In this document: positions 28,355-39,215 of the stretch, piece by piece
Layout of the letters: every line of letters begins with the position of its first letter
Position numbering within the stretch: position 1 is the stretch's first letter
Origin: Haemonchus contortus
Taxonomy: Eukaryota; Nematoda; Chromadorea; Rhabditida; Trichostrongylidae
Length of the DNA: 64,000 nucleotides
NCBI GenBank assembly: GCA_000469685.2
Contig: LS997562.1
Location: forward strand, 15,552,275 to 15,616,274
Direction of reading: 5' to 3'
The notes under the pieces: generated by a model
What the model saw: only the letters and a program-made list of their open reading frames with translations
Database searches by the model: none
Told to the model about the DNA's origin: nothing
Program-made: the position numbers and the translations under genes

Positions 28355-30999
28355 ATGGGCGCATCCCTCTGACGGGATTCATTAACGTTCCTAGACTTTG
28401 TCCTTTTTATGGCAAACTTTATATTTGAGATCTAGGAGCTGTTCTGAGGTGGACCAGGACTGGTGACTAATATAACAATTTGAAGTTGTGCGAGCTAGAT
28501 CCTATCGTGGGACGGCACGTTGAGCTTGTCATCGACACAGAACTCTCGGTTGAGGTTGTATTTGATCAAGGGAAACAAGCACTGGAGGTGGATAATGCCA
28601 TTCTTATTCTACTCTATTGCTCTCGATATAGTAACACAAAAATAGTGCTCAAACAGACGGGGAAGTGGGGGTTGTTATAAAACCAAACGTGGCTCGCTCC
28701 TTACTCTTGATACATTCGTTCTCATTGAACGCTATGATCTTCTAAACTGTTTCCTTGCTAGAGGATCATGTGCCAATCTTCTCTCAAGCAGGGAAATTTG
28801 GACTCAAAATGGAGGAAGAAAACTAATGGCGAACATGATGGGTCTTGCGGTGGACTTGGCTTATGGCACTTCTCAAAACAGTGGTTACTGTGATCCATTC
28901 AGCCAGCTCTATGATTTTACTGTAAATTTTGTAGGTGATATCCTAGCGTTGTCAACACTCCCATTTCTTCAGTGAACCGTTCTTTTACAACTATTTCTGT
29001 AACCAGTGAATCTATTATTTTCGTCTGAGGATTTCTGATTAAGGATTCACTTTGTACAGTACAAATTCAGAGTAGTGAAATCTTCAGAAAATGTTGAGGT
29101 TTCCAATTCATAAGTGCTATTGAACGAGATGGAGATACCAGTATGAAGCGCACTCGTAGTAAGCGAGTCATGTTGCTTGCTAAATGTCTTGGAAGAAATA
29201 TGAAATCTTCGACGGGCAATGAAGCCGGCGAACAATAAAATAGGCGAAGATACTATATCTCTTGCAAGATATTCTGTAAGCAACATGACTCATTAACTGC
29301 GAGTGCGCTTGATACTGGTATCTCCTTCTCGTTCCTTTGCACTTATGATCGGAAACCTTTTGGAAATCTTGACCCCGTTCACTGTGGCTACAATCAACAG
29401 CCAAGAAATAAACTCAATGAATCAAATCAATTCCATTATCAAAATGATGAAGAACGATGTCGTGGGGTAAAGGATCGCATGGAATTCTGTTTTTTTTGAA
29501 TTTCACCCGCCCTAATACTTCTCTATTGCGCTTGCTCCACTAACACTAGTTCTTTACAGGTAACAAGGTCAGCAATGGCGCGTTACTTCTCTTTTCCTTT
29601 ACTACTGGTACGAGGTTTTGTATAGGTTTTGTAGCGAGGATCCTTTACAGGTACTGCAATGATGTGATAGTTGCATTATTCAGATGGCTCTGCTGCTGAT
29701 TAGTACGGTGATTCCGAGCACTTCTAGCGAGAAAACAAGCGTAGATAAAAAGAAACCGTGAGTTCTTTCGCTATCTATTGTTCTGCTGCAAAAGACTTAC
29801 TTGGAAAGGCGAAACTTGTGTGATCAAAAGAGAAGTGATTTTGCAGCTCCGTCAAAAAGGTCAAATTACTCAAGCCCAAAGGGGCGAGTGCGAAAACCGG
29901 ATTACCACGTGTCAAAAGATGGTCCTTCCCAGTGTAAGAATTAACTTTTTCCTGATCAACTCCTAGAAATGCTAACCGCGGTGATTTCAGACCTGGGCGT
30001 GGATAAAATCCTCAATGGAGTAGGAACATTGTAGACCGATGGACCGAAGCGTGGTGATTCAACGTCCAGAAGTACTGCACCACTTTTCTCTGGAATCGTT
30101 CGGTAGCTACGCTTGTTCCTACTCCGTAATAAAACTATTGACATAGTTAACTTTTATAGGGTGAATTCCAAGCATGATACGAACAAACCCAAAAACGATA
30201 TATAGGAGAAGTCAGAAAATGTCTAAGCGATCAATAATAATGGGACTCCCATCGAGTGAAGGTCAAATAAAAGCTATGTCGGGGGGTGAAACAACCGATC
30301 GGAGCTCACAGAGGGCTTTAGAAAGCAATATCCACTGTATAATTGCTAGATTCCAGAGTAGAATTTGACCAACGGGTCGCCGAGACTTCCCTCTTGCCTT
30401 TACAAAGTCAGCATATGAGGCTGACCCTTTTTGGGGAAAATGGTTCATTCCTGACAACAAGATTTCTGAGTAGTGAACACTCCAAGTTGTGGGCACTACA
30501 AACTCGATACAAAGCCCTCGTCTTTATATAGGTTGTCGCAAAACTATGGGTGCCAAATTTCAGAAGATTCTAAGGCAAAAATAATCTATCAAATTCACGT
30601 TACCTGCTATTAATTAGTTGCGTAAGAACGTTTCCTTGCAATATGCGTGGTTACTGATGTAGAACTCCCAAATCTTTTAGATGGAGGAGGCTCATCCGAT
30701 GGCTCTTGCAATCCCTGACCCGCGAAAGGTGGAAGGGCATTATGAAATTATTTTGGATTTCCATAATAACCGCATAGAAGGCTATTGAACGACACATAGA
30801 AGAAGATTGAATCAGAGGCAATCCAGGAAAGGTAGAAAGGCCAATGTTTCTGAAGATGGGACTATCAAAACGGTCCGTCTGCCAGTTGGTCGGGATCCTG
30901 GGTAACTCGTCAAAAGGAAGTCAACGGGCACGGTTTATCCGAGTTGTCGCGATGGAAAAATGTCATGCAGAAGCTTCATTGCCACTCCTATCGCATGCA

Positions 31000-31500
31000 G
31001 AAATTTCGCTTCAACTCCCTGTTCCCTGCAGATCTCATCCCCCACTAAAGTATTCATTAATTGATCCAACCCCCCTTCTCGCCACTTCAGTACCCCGCCA
31101 CTAGCAGACCTAATCACCCATTCAAATAATTATCATTTGAAAGCTTCCAAATTTCCGCCACTACAGTACACGGCCGCATGCGTATCGAAACACGCCCTGC
31201 AACGCAGCTACAAAAAGGCCAACGGAAAAGGAAGAACACCATGGGACCCGTGACGAAAACCTCCCTCCACAACAACTTTCTGCAGTAGGCCTGGCTCTGA
31301 GCAGTTTCCTGCAGGGCGTGTTTCGATACGCATGCGGCCGGGTACTGTAATGGCGGGAATTTGGAAGCTTTCAAATAATAATTATTTGAATTGGTGATTA
31401 GGTCTGCTGATGGCGAGGTACTGAAGTGGCGAGAAGGGGGGTTGCTTCAATTAATGATTACTTCAGTGGGGAGTAAGATCTACAGGGGACGGAGTAGTGG
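31000..31500. repeat. Foldback MITE (arm A), CGCATGCGTATCGAAACACG arms
   Basis: Arms at about 31,018-31,205 and 31,310-31,480 are reverse complements. Each contains the CGCATGCGTATCGAAACACG block (complement in the right arm), GAAAGCTTCCAAAT and GCCACTTCAGTACC. The loop is about 100 bp. There is no coding capacity beyond short ORFs generated by the arms. Confidence 0.85.
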
Positions 31501-31577
31501 CGGGAAAGTGGGGCAGTTTGAATGGGAGTTTTGAGACGGTCTGAAGGAGCGGTTTCCATCGTTCATTTATCATGTGG

Positions 31578-32291
31578 AGGCTGTACATAAGTGCATCTAC
31601 CTCCTCTGCACTCAACACTCCTCTTTACAGGTTCCATTGAGAATATGACATCGATTTAAGGCAAAATAACGAATTCGATTTTTTTTGGCATTCTCCCATT
31701 GTTGAAGTAATTTTTCTCCGGAATTTGAGGAGGCGGCAGCGAGGCAATCCACTATTGTAGACTACTCTTTGTGTTCTTCGAGGCTGTTATTGTACACCTT
31801 ATCAAAGATCAACAGCTCTCCTGGTATGGCTCCAAACTTCGCTTATCGTCACTCTCAAATTACAAAATTATGCTTTTTCCTCCGCTTGAATTTTTGCAAT
31901 TAAATTGTATACTGTTAGATTCTCCGTGGAAAGTGCTATCTAATAATTGTTTCTTCCCCCAGCGGAAAGGGAAAAAACATTTTTTTTTATGATTTGGGCT
32001 TGACGAAGTTCGAAGTTTGGGGCCACACCAAGGCAAAAATTTTGATTTGTGATAGGGTGTGCCATTACAGACTTGCAGACAATAAAGAGATGTCTACGAC
32101 AGTGGAGTGCCTCAACACCATTTCCTCAGAATCCGTAGAAAAATTCCTTCAAAAATGGGAAAATGCCAAAAAATCGACTCCGTTATTTTGCCGTAAAGTG
32201 ATGTCATATTCTCTGTGGAACCAGTAAAGAGGAGTGCTGAGTGCAGAGACCGCAGATGCATTTATCTGCAGCCTTCAAACTATAAAAGAAA
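31578..32291. repeat. Foldback element crossing the inner edge of arm A
   Basis: The left arm from 31,578 and the right arm ending near 32,291 pair in reverse complement (blocks GCACTC(A)ACACTCCTCTTTAC, GAATATGACATC, GGCAAAATAACG), with the centre near 31,935. The edge of the recent duplication (32129) cuts through the right arm. Only the 31,578-32,129 part was copied into A' (38,088-38,637). The full element must therefore be ancestral and the A' copy deleted. Confidence 0.75.
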
Positions 32292-32920
32292 CGATGGAGG
32301 CTAAACAAAACCAACAATCATTTTCACATTGTACTGAGTAAAGTCGAGTACGCGGCGCAGTCCAAAGCAACTTCTAAACAGATCATCTTCAGGAACTAAT
32401 AAGAACCCCTACAAGCACTAAAGCGTGCACCCTATGTGCATGCAATCACTTTTTGGATGGAGCTCAATCCAAAATGAAGCATTTTTCACATTTCAGAGTA
32501 TCAACTTGTAGAGCTCGATGGGCCGAGTTCAGCAGTATTTTTTTCCTCGATTACCTTATTTTGGAGCGATTTATAAAGAAAAGACGAAAAAGACGCGAAT
32601 TCGCGGTATTCTCGTAAATTTTCGAGTTCTTACGGCGAGTACTGTACTTCGACCCTGACTATTGCATCCTTTTGCAACTGGTTTGTTTTTGTTGGATGTT
32701 TTCTGTCGCGCCATTCGCCATATCGTGTCATGTTTCTCATTACGATGACGTTTGCTTTCATTTTCTTTATATTTATTGTTGTTTCGTTTTGTACCTTAAT
32801 GGCATGGCAAGTGCTAAATCTCTTTCTTTAAGGTTTGGTTTTTTTTGTTTTTTTTGGAATTTCCTCTGTTTTCATGTGGTTGACGTTTTCTCCTTTTTCC
32901 GTTCTTGTTTTGTTTTTTAT
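32292..32920. other. Intergenic, no gene seen
   Basis: AT-rich, T-rich plus strand. The ORF at about 32,670-33,000 is low-complexity Phe/Cys-rich sequence without family features. Confidence 0.4.
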
Positions 32921-32924
32921 TTTG

Positions 32925-33135
32925 ACACGCTGAATAGAATGCAAAAAAATCAGGTCTCCATCCCGCCTAGAAACCGAGATATTGTCGATTTTGTGTAAAA
33001 CGGTCCCCCCACGAAAACATGGTTTTCAGACCGACTGTTTTGAGTGCTACATTTATTTGGATGTATTTTGAAGCGCTGAATCGAATGCAATAAAAATCAG
33101 GTCTCCATCTCGCCTAGAAACCGAGATATGATCGA
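32925..33135. repeat. Tandem duplication, about 133-bp period
   Basis: AATCAGGTCTCCATC(C/T)CGCC followed by TAGAAACCGAGATAT occurs at about 32,950 and again at about 33,095, each preceded by CGCTGAAT(A/C)GAATGCAA. Confidence 0.75.
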
Positions 33136-33570
33136 TCGTTGTTACCTTTTTGTTGTTCCTTTTTTGTTTTTTGTTTTTCTTAGCGTCGTTGTCTGCCTTT
33201 TGGGGATGCTTGCAGAGAAAATTTGTGTTATCGAAGTCTATTCGGCTTAACAACTTTATTTTTGCTCATTTGATTGTCGCTTTGTTGCTGTCGACCTTAT
33301 CCTCTTTCTCGTTGGGGGCCGGTTGATCTAATACGATCCAGCTGCAGAATTTGTCGATCCAGAGCTGGCGCTAAGACTTGTTGTTAGGAATCGTATCCCC
33401 CGTCGTAGAATGCGCTTTTGTTAGTTGACTCGTTCCTAGATCTCTGTTGCTGACGTGGTGCTCGTTCCACACTGAAGAAAGTACTATCAACTGTGAAGAT
33501 AAAGTTTGGATGTTGAAAAAGTTCCTTCTGAAATATTGAAGGTTAATACCTGACAGCTTTTTAAAAAACT

Positions 33571-33897
33571 TTATTGAACAACACTATGAATATTGCGTGG
33601 TTGTTTGCTTCTTGCTAGTCCCATCTCTGTGGAAGTCCTGGTCCCCCAGGCGGCCCACATACATTCGGCGGCTTTCCCCTGCAGGTTGTACAGGGTCTCG
33701 AAGGCCGTGGCTAGGTTTTCCGAATGTTGTTGGAAAGTGGCCATGATGTCCTCTGCGAGTACGTTGACGGAGGAAGATGCCCTGTCTACTCGTGAGTTTG
33801 TCGCGTCGTAGTGGGGAATGTTGATAGGTGAGGACGCCCGGTCCTCGGACGAAGCATCCGAGAATATAGGCGAACATGCTCTATCGACGGAAGGCAT
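33571..33897 (-). CDS. Candidate small protein with repeated DRA-S motif, unknown
   Basis: Open frame on the minus strand; the likeliest start is the Met of MPSVDRACSP at 33897 (108 aa), with an upstream in-frame Met at 33981. It contains three spaced motifs: VDRACSPIFSDASS, EDRASSPINI and VDRASSSVNV. A helical stretch follows, with MATFQQHSENLATAFETLYN and a Trp pair (MWAAW). I see no known domain, and single-exon ORFs of this size do occur by chance. The repeated motif and balanced composition make it better than most ORFs here. It lies in the part (32,130-36,499) missing from the duplicated copy. It could also be a transposon remnant. Confidence 0.3.
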   Translation of the reverse strand: MPSVDRACSPIFSDASSEDRASSPINIPHYDATNSRVDRASSSVNVLAEDIMATFQQHSENLATAFETLYNLQGKAAECMWAAWGTRTSTEMGLARSKQPRNIHSVVQ

Positions 33898-33981
33898 TGT
33901 AGATATAGTGTTGATTAGCAATATTGGAAGGCTTTGAAAGGGTTGATTTTGTTGTAATATCGCGATGTGGCGGAGCTCCAC

Positions 33982-36099
33982 GATCGGTGAATGGCTTCTG
34001 CTAGTTGAAATTCAACGTTCACGTTCGCGTGCTTTCCCTATTCGGGCTCCACCGAAATCTCTTCGTGCCCTTCATCCAGTGATTGATTTCTATTATTTTG
34101 TCGTCCATTTTTGAAAAACCGTTGTTTGAAACGACGTACTCTTGCGTTGACGTACACTTTCGTTTCCAACTAACATGCCGTGAATAGATTGAAAAGCTTT
34201 AACTGAGGAGGGGAGCGTTAAACAAAACTTGAGAAACTTCCCCTTTTTGATTTACGAGAGATTCTAATGGTAGGACATTAACTGAAGGTCGGGAAGAACT
34301 ATTGTTAATAACATTACTATTTTCAAAAGAACGGGATCAGTCTAAGTGATGAAAAAAAAACGAAAGTGGAACGTTCAGTGATCGAAAGATTTCCGAGCTG
34401 ATTTTCTGAGAACCAATTTCAAAAATATGCGAAAAGGCAAAGGAGAAATTTGAAACTATCCTTGAAAACCCGAAAGAAGGCGGTGAATGCGTGAATGATG
34501 AACCCATCGAAGATGCCCGTTTCGCGGTTGTTTTGCTTAGAGATATGAACCAACGATAAAAGCAGCAGCGGGTATGCTCAGCAGCGGGAAGGATTACTGC
34601 ATAGATTGGAAGTTTTTAAAGACATCAATAAAATGTGTCATTTCTGGAAGTTCCCAATCGATAGCTTAAGAGCTTTAGGCTTTTACCTTAAGAAGCTTTG
34701 TGGAACTCAAGAGCGTTCACTTCATTCGGTCACAAACATTACATTGAAGAATATAGTGGACTAGAATTTGTAGCCAATTTAATCGTCGTCGGCCTGACGA
34801 GCTACTAGGGATAAGGAGTTGAATAGGTATACCGACAATAAGAAATTTGATAGGGTATCCTATTGACGATTTTTTCCTTTCACGTTCTCTGTATACTAAA
34901 ACGGTATACAAGGCAAGCGTTTCTCGCTCTACACCGGCCGAATTAGAGTGTACATAGGTCAGTTCAAGCAAAAGAGGACTTCTGAAAAGTTGCCAAGAAT
35001 GGGCTTAAGAGGCTTCAAGGAGAGGTGCTAAATGATTCATAAGATCAAATGTGTCACCAGCGAAATATTTTACTCAAAGGTGGTGTCATCGTTTTTGTTG
35101 AAGGACTGTCGTTATGCAGCAGAACGTGAGCCCCCGAGAGAAGGAAGGAAGATAATAAAAAAACTTTTTAACCATACCTTCTGAAGCTACGTAGATTTTC
35201 CCAACATCTACAGGTATTTTTCCGGTAATATTGAAGTTGGTGACAGACAAACAAACAGACAAAAAAACAAACATACGCACCAAAAGACAAGGGAACAGAT
35301 AAACAGATAGATATACCAAACTTGTGTAAATGTGAACAGTATACTAGTCGGTTCACCCGGCTAAGGCCGGGCTTCCCTCCTTCTTTGACAAAGTTGAAGT
35401 AATAGGCTGACTTTCCACTACTCCTTCGAAGCAATAGTTTCCAACACACGAACTTCGGCACAGGACAGGGCAAATGGTATTCAGCGAAAGTCGGTGGATA
35501 CGCTTTCGATTAGAAGTGTTGATTTTCTCGTAGTATAGGCCGCATACGCACCCATTACGCCAATACAATTCTGTATGAAATTCGAGTGTACGAGCGCATC
35601 CCTTAGACGGGATTGATTAACGCCAAAAACTTCAAGCTTTACTTTTCCCATCAAATATCAACTGTTAGACATCCAAAGAAGCTACGGTACCTACAAATAA
35701 TTTGAGCGATGAAAGCACCATTATCAGCTGTCGTCATCAATGGCTCCTCTCTATACGGAGATATGACCAGTTAAGAGATCAGAATTACTGGCGGTCAGTT
35801 AAGTTTTGTTGCAAATGATAATGAACAAAATTCTCATTTGCTTATCGTGTGGCCGCTAATGGGTCCCGATCACTGCACTTACCACTCACTTTTGTCACCC
35901 TATTCAAGCGTCCCGTCTTATCGAGTGAAACATACTGAACGGTTAAAGCTGCATGGTAAATTCCGAGGACGTTACGGTTTTCATCGGTAGGTCTCTTAGG
36001 TCCCTTATCTTCTCTTATCGGTTATTATCAGTTACTGTCACTGTCACCCACGATCCTACGTCACTTATTGCCAAGGTTGCATTGTTGAAACGAAAAATG
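33982..36099. other. Spacer, no recognised gene except repeats
   Basis: Contains a simple CAGACAAACAAACAGACA-type run at 35,240-35,315 and the SINE fragment at 35.3-35.65 kb. A minus-strand ORF at 34,717-34,971 has no family motif. Confidence 0.4.
35340..35650 (+). repeat. Degenerate SINE copy (3' half)
   Basis: The plus strand carries GTATAGGCCGCATACGC near 35535 and GCGCATCCCTTAGACGGGA followed by TTGATTAACGCC near 35600, the 3' part of the tRNA-derived SINE seen at 58.5 kb. The tRNA-like head is not clear. Confidence 0.55.
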
Positions 36100-37330
36100 T
36101 AATCCTACCAAATTTGAACGCTCAAGGTCCACGTAAACAAGTGCTATGAATTTGCAGCCTAAAACTTTATCGCGCACCCCTCGTTCCATGTGAGCGGGGT
36201 TCGGTCCTGCCACCCTCATGAAAATTCCCATCTTGCTCCCCTCGTACTCTCACCAAATGTAAACTCTCTAGGTCCACGTGGGCAGAAGTTATGAATTTCC
36301 GGTTAGACGGTTGGCTTTCTTGTGCTAAAGTTGACCCTCTGTCTGCACTATCCAAAGTATGAAATCTTTTGTCCAAGAAAAGAGGAGCTATTGATTTCCA
36401 GCGGAACACCCACTAAGCGACACACTTCGTGCGTTGGATTCATCCCATCTTATTCCAAATTGACTGCGTGTTTCCACTACGCTCATTTCATTGCACCCCG
36501 TACATCCTCCCTCCCTATGCCTCCTTTGGCTGGACCCAGTCCAGTTTCTTTCTAAGACCGATGGATGTATGGGGTGTGATGAACTGTGTCTGTCATACTA
36601 CCGGTGTCTTGAATCGGCCTCCTGCACTCTTTCGAAATTTGAACGCCCCAGGTCAGAATTAGCAATCTCGCGTAGTCCCACTTTTTATGAGCGGAGTCAA
36701 ATTATGCCACCTCTCATCAGCATTCCCAATTGCCGCCTTCATTCCCAGCAAATTCGAATGCCTCTGGTTCAAACTGCCATCTTTTATGCACGCCCCGTTC
36801 CTGCCAATCCAGCCATCCGTACCCCTTATAAATTAAACGCTTTGGGTGCATGGAAACAGGATTTGTGAAATCCCGCACGATGTGAGTGAAGTCCGGTTCT
36901 GCCATTCAGCAAAAGTGTTCCCATCGTGATGCCCGCACTCCTACCAAATTGAACGTTCTAGTCCACTGGAGGGGGGTTAAGAATATTCGCTCAGACCGTA
37001 CCATTGTGGGCTGAATCTGGTCCCGTCATCCACCGTGGGTGTTCACATGCTGCCGCCATTCCTACGAAACTTGAACGTTCTAAGTCCACGGAAGCCCTCT
37101 GGGAGAGCGGAGTTTGATCCTGTCACTTAGCATAAGTGTTTTCATCTTGCCGTTTGAACTCCTACCAAATTTGAACGCTGAACAGGAGTCAAGTATTTCT
37201 GCCGAAACCCCTCCCTGTGGGGCGGAGTCCGGTCCTGTTCCGGTCTTGGTCCTTTCAGCATAAGTGTTTCCGTGGTGCCGCTGGTACTCCTACAAAATTT
37301 GGACGCTTTATTCAGAGAACAAATATTAGT
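36100..37330. repeat. Degenerate minisatellite, 105-140-bp units
   Basis: The phrase CCTACCAAATTTGAACGCTC and its variants recur at about 36,107, 36,247, 36,636, 36,940, 37,060, 37,163 and 37,287, often followed by (A/T)(A/G)GGTCCACG and a GGTCCTGCC-like block. Spacing is mostly 105-140 bp. Segment B of the inverted duplication lies inside this array. Confidence 0.75.
36500..36981 (+). repeat. Inverted duplication, segment B (482 bp)
   Basis: It pairs with 37607-38087 in reverse complement, from GTACATCCTCCCTCCC at one edge to GGAGGGGGGTTAAG at the other. It lies inside the minisatellite array at 36.1-37.3 kb. Confidence 0.92.
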
Positions 37331-37606
37331 ATGTCTAAGCAGTATGTCTTTACTGTGTTCATTATTGACATTTTCATAGGTATTGTAAGTATATGAATGC
37401 TGGAACTAGCGACTATTATCACATTTAATTCCCGTTTCTCTCATTGCTGTTTGAGTACTAATTTTTCGTAAATGTTTCCATTTCGCCTGCTCAATATTAT
37501 CGCCTGCTTTATCTAGAGAAAATGGCAAGAAATGAAAACCTCCCAATATGTATTCGAATCAAACTTGAAGTAATTTTTTCTTTATTCTCACTTTTCGATT
37601 CACAAT
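37331..37606. other. Apex loop of the inverted duplication
   Basis: With the end of the minisatellite (36,982-37,330) this forms the 625-bp unpaired centre between B and B'. It is AT-rich with no gene or repeat. Confidence 0.5.
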
Positions 37607-38087
37607 CTTAACCCCCCTCCAGCGGACTGGGACGTTCAATTTGGTAGAAGTGCGGGCATCATGATGGGAACACTTTTGCTGGATGGCAGAACCGGACTTC
37701 ACTCACATCGTGCGGGATTTCACAAATCCTGTTTCCATGCACCCAAAGCGTTTAATTTATTAGGAGTACGGATGGCTGGATTGGCAGGAACGGGGGTGCA
37801 TAAAAGATGGCAGTTTGAACCAGAGGCATTCGAATTTGCTGGGAATGAAGGCGGCAATTGGGAATGCTGATGAGAGGTGGCATAATTTGACTCCGCTCAT
37901 AAAAAGTGGGACTACGCGAGATTGCTAATTCTGACCTGGGGCGTTCAAATTTCGAAAGAGTGCAGGAGGCCGATTCAAGACACCGGTAGTATGACAGACA
38001 CAGTTCATCACACCCCATACATCCATCGGTCCTAGAAAGAAACTGAACTGGGTCCAGCCAAAGGAGGCATAGGGAGGGAGGATGTAC
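37607..38087 (-). repeat. Inverted duplication, segment B' (481 bp)
   Basis: Reverse complement of 36500-36981 with few base changes, fused directly to A' at 38087/38088. It is separated from B by 625 bp (36982-37606). Because B' and A' are contiguous here while A and B are 4,370 bp apart, the copy has lost 32130-36499. Confidence 0.92.
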
Positions 38088-38714
38088 CTGAGGAAATGGT
38101 GTTGAGGCACTCCACTGTCGTAGACATCTCTTTATTGTCTGCAAGTCTGTAATGGCACACCCTATCACAAATCAAAATTTTTGCCTTGGTGTGGCCCCAA
38201 ACTTCGAACTTCGTCAAGCCCAAATCATAAAAAAAATGTTTTTTCCCTTTCCGCTGGGGGAAGAAACAATTATTAGATAGCACTTTCCACGGAGAATCTA
38301 ACAGTATACAATTTAATTGCAAAAATTCAAGCGGAGGAAAAAGCATAATTTTGTAATTTGAGAGTGACGATAAGCGAAGTTTGGAGCCATACCAGGAGAG
38401 CTGTTGATCTTTGATAAGGTGTACAATAACAGCCTCGAAGAACACAAAGAGTAGTCTACAATAGTGGATTGCCTCGCTGCCGCCTCCTCAAATTCCGGAG
38501 AAAAATTACTTCAACAATGGGAGAATGCCAAAAAAATCGAATTCGTTATTTTGCCTTAAATCGATGTCATATTCTCAATGGAACCTGTAAAGAGGAGTGT
38601 TGAGTGCAGAGGAGGTAGATGCACTTATGTACAGCCTCCACATGATAAATGAACGATGGAAACCGCTCCTTCAGACCGTCTCAAAACTCCCATTCAAACT
38701 GCCCCACTTTCCCG

Positions 38715-39215
38715 CCACTACTCCGTCCCCTGTAGATCTTACTCCCCACTGAAGTAATCATTAATTGAAGCAACCCCCCTTCTCGCCACTTCAGTACCTC
38801 GCCATCAGCAGACCTAATCACCAATTCAAATAATTATTATTTGAAAGCTTCCAAATTCCCGCCATTACAGTACCCGGCCGCATGCGTATCGAAACACGCC
38901 CTGCAGGAAACTGCTCAGAGCCAGGCCTACTGCAGAAAGTTGTTGTGGAGGGAGGTTTTCGTCACGGGTCCCATGGTGTTCTTCCTTTTCCGTTGGCCTT
39001 TTTGTAGCTGCGTTGCAGGGCGTGTTTCGATACGCATGCGGCCGTGTACTGTAGTGGCGGAAATTTGGAAGCTTTCAAATGATAATTATTTGAATGGGTG
39101 ATTAGGTCTGCTAGTGGCGGGGTACTGAAGTGGCGAGAAGGGGGGTTGGATCAATTAATGAATACTTTAGTGGGGGATGAGATCTGCAGGGAACAGGGAG
39201 TTGAAGCGAAATTTC
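38715..39215. repeat. Foldback MITE (arm A'), CGCATGCGTATCGAAACACG arms
   Basis: Mirror of the foldback at 31,000-31,500. Confidence 0.85.

Larger units (their letters stand above)
22975..30390. repeat. Older diverged palindrome inside arm A
   Basis: The left half (about 22,975-26,741) is inverted relative to the right half (27,061-30,390). Paired landmarks: TCTGGAATC(T)AG blocks at 23,010 and 30,350; the TACTCC(A/G)T and CACGCTTCGGTC block at 23,310 and 30,050; GACGGCACGTTGAGC at 24,710 and 28,515; GGGATATTAATCGGCTATTA at 26,093 and 27,645. Divergence is clearly higher than between A and A'. The left half also holds a direct duplication, 24,340-24,860 versus 25,019-25,600. The mirror of the whole structure is at 39,825-47,240. 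Confidence 0.8.
22342..32129 (+). repeat. Inverted duplication, arm A (9,788 bp)
   Basis: It is matched in reverse complement by 38088-47872; paired coordinates sum to 70,214-70,217 along its whole length, so indels are minimal. Differences I noticed are scattered single bases and a TA-run length change near 25,330. The outer edge is at AGTGTTTTATT (22342) and the inner edge at TTTCCTCAG (32129). The content is an RTE tail fragment, an older palindrome, SINEs and MITEs, with no intact host gene. Small ORFs are mirrored exactly in the other arm and only reflect duplication. Confidence 0.95.

Noticed and set aside
32672..32998. 108-aa Phe/Cys-rich plus-strand ORF resembling membrane protein
   Set aside because: T-rich low-complexity DNA that runs into a tandem repeat; no splice or family support.
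32130..36499. Reading the 4.37 kb as a mobile insertion into the A-B junction
   Set aside because: A foldback element continues across 32129 into this segment and its ends show no terminal repeats or target duplication, so deletion from the copy fits better.
36491..36868. 125-aa ORF mirrored at 37,752-38,168
   Set aside because: It lies within minisatellite and inverted-repeat sequence and has no domain.
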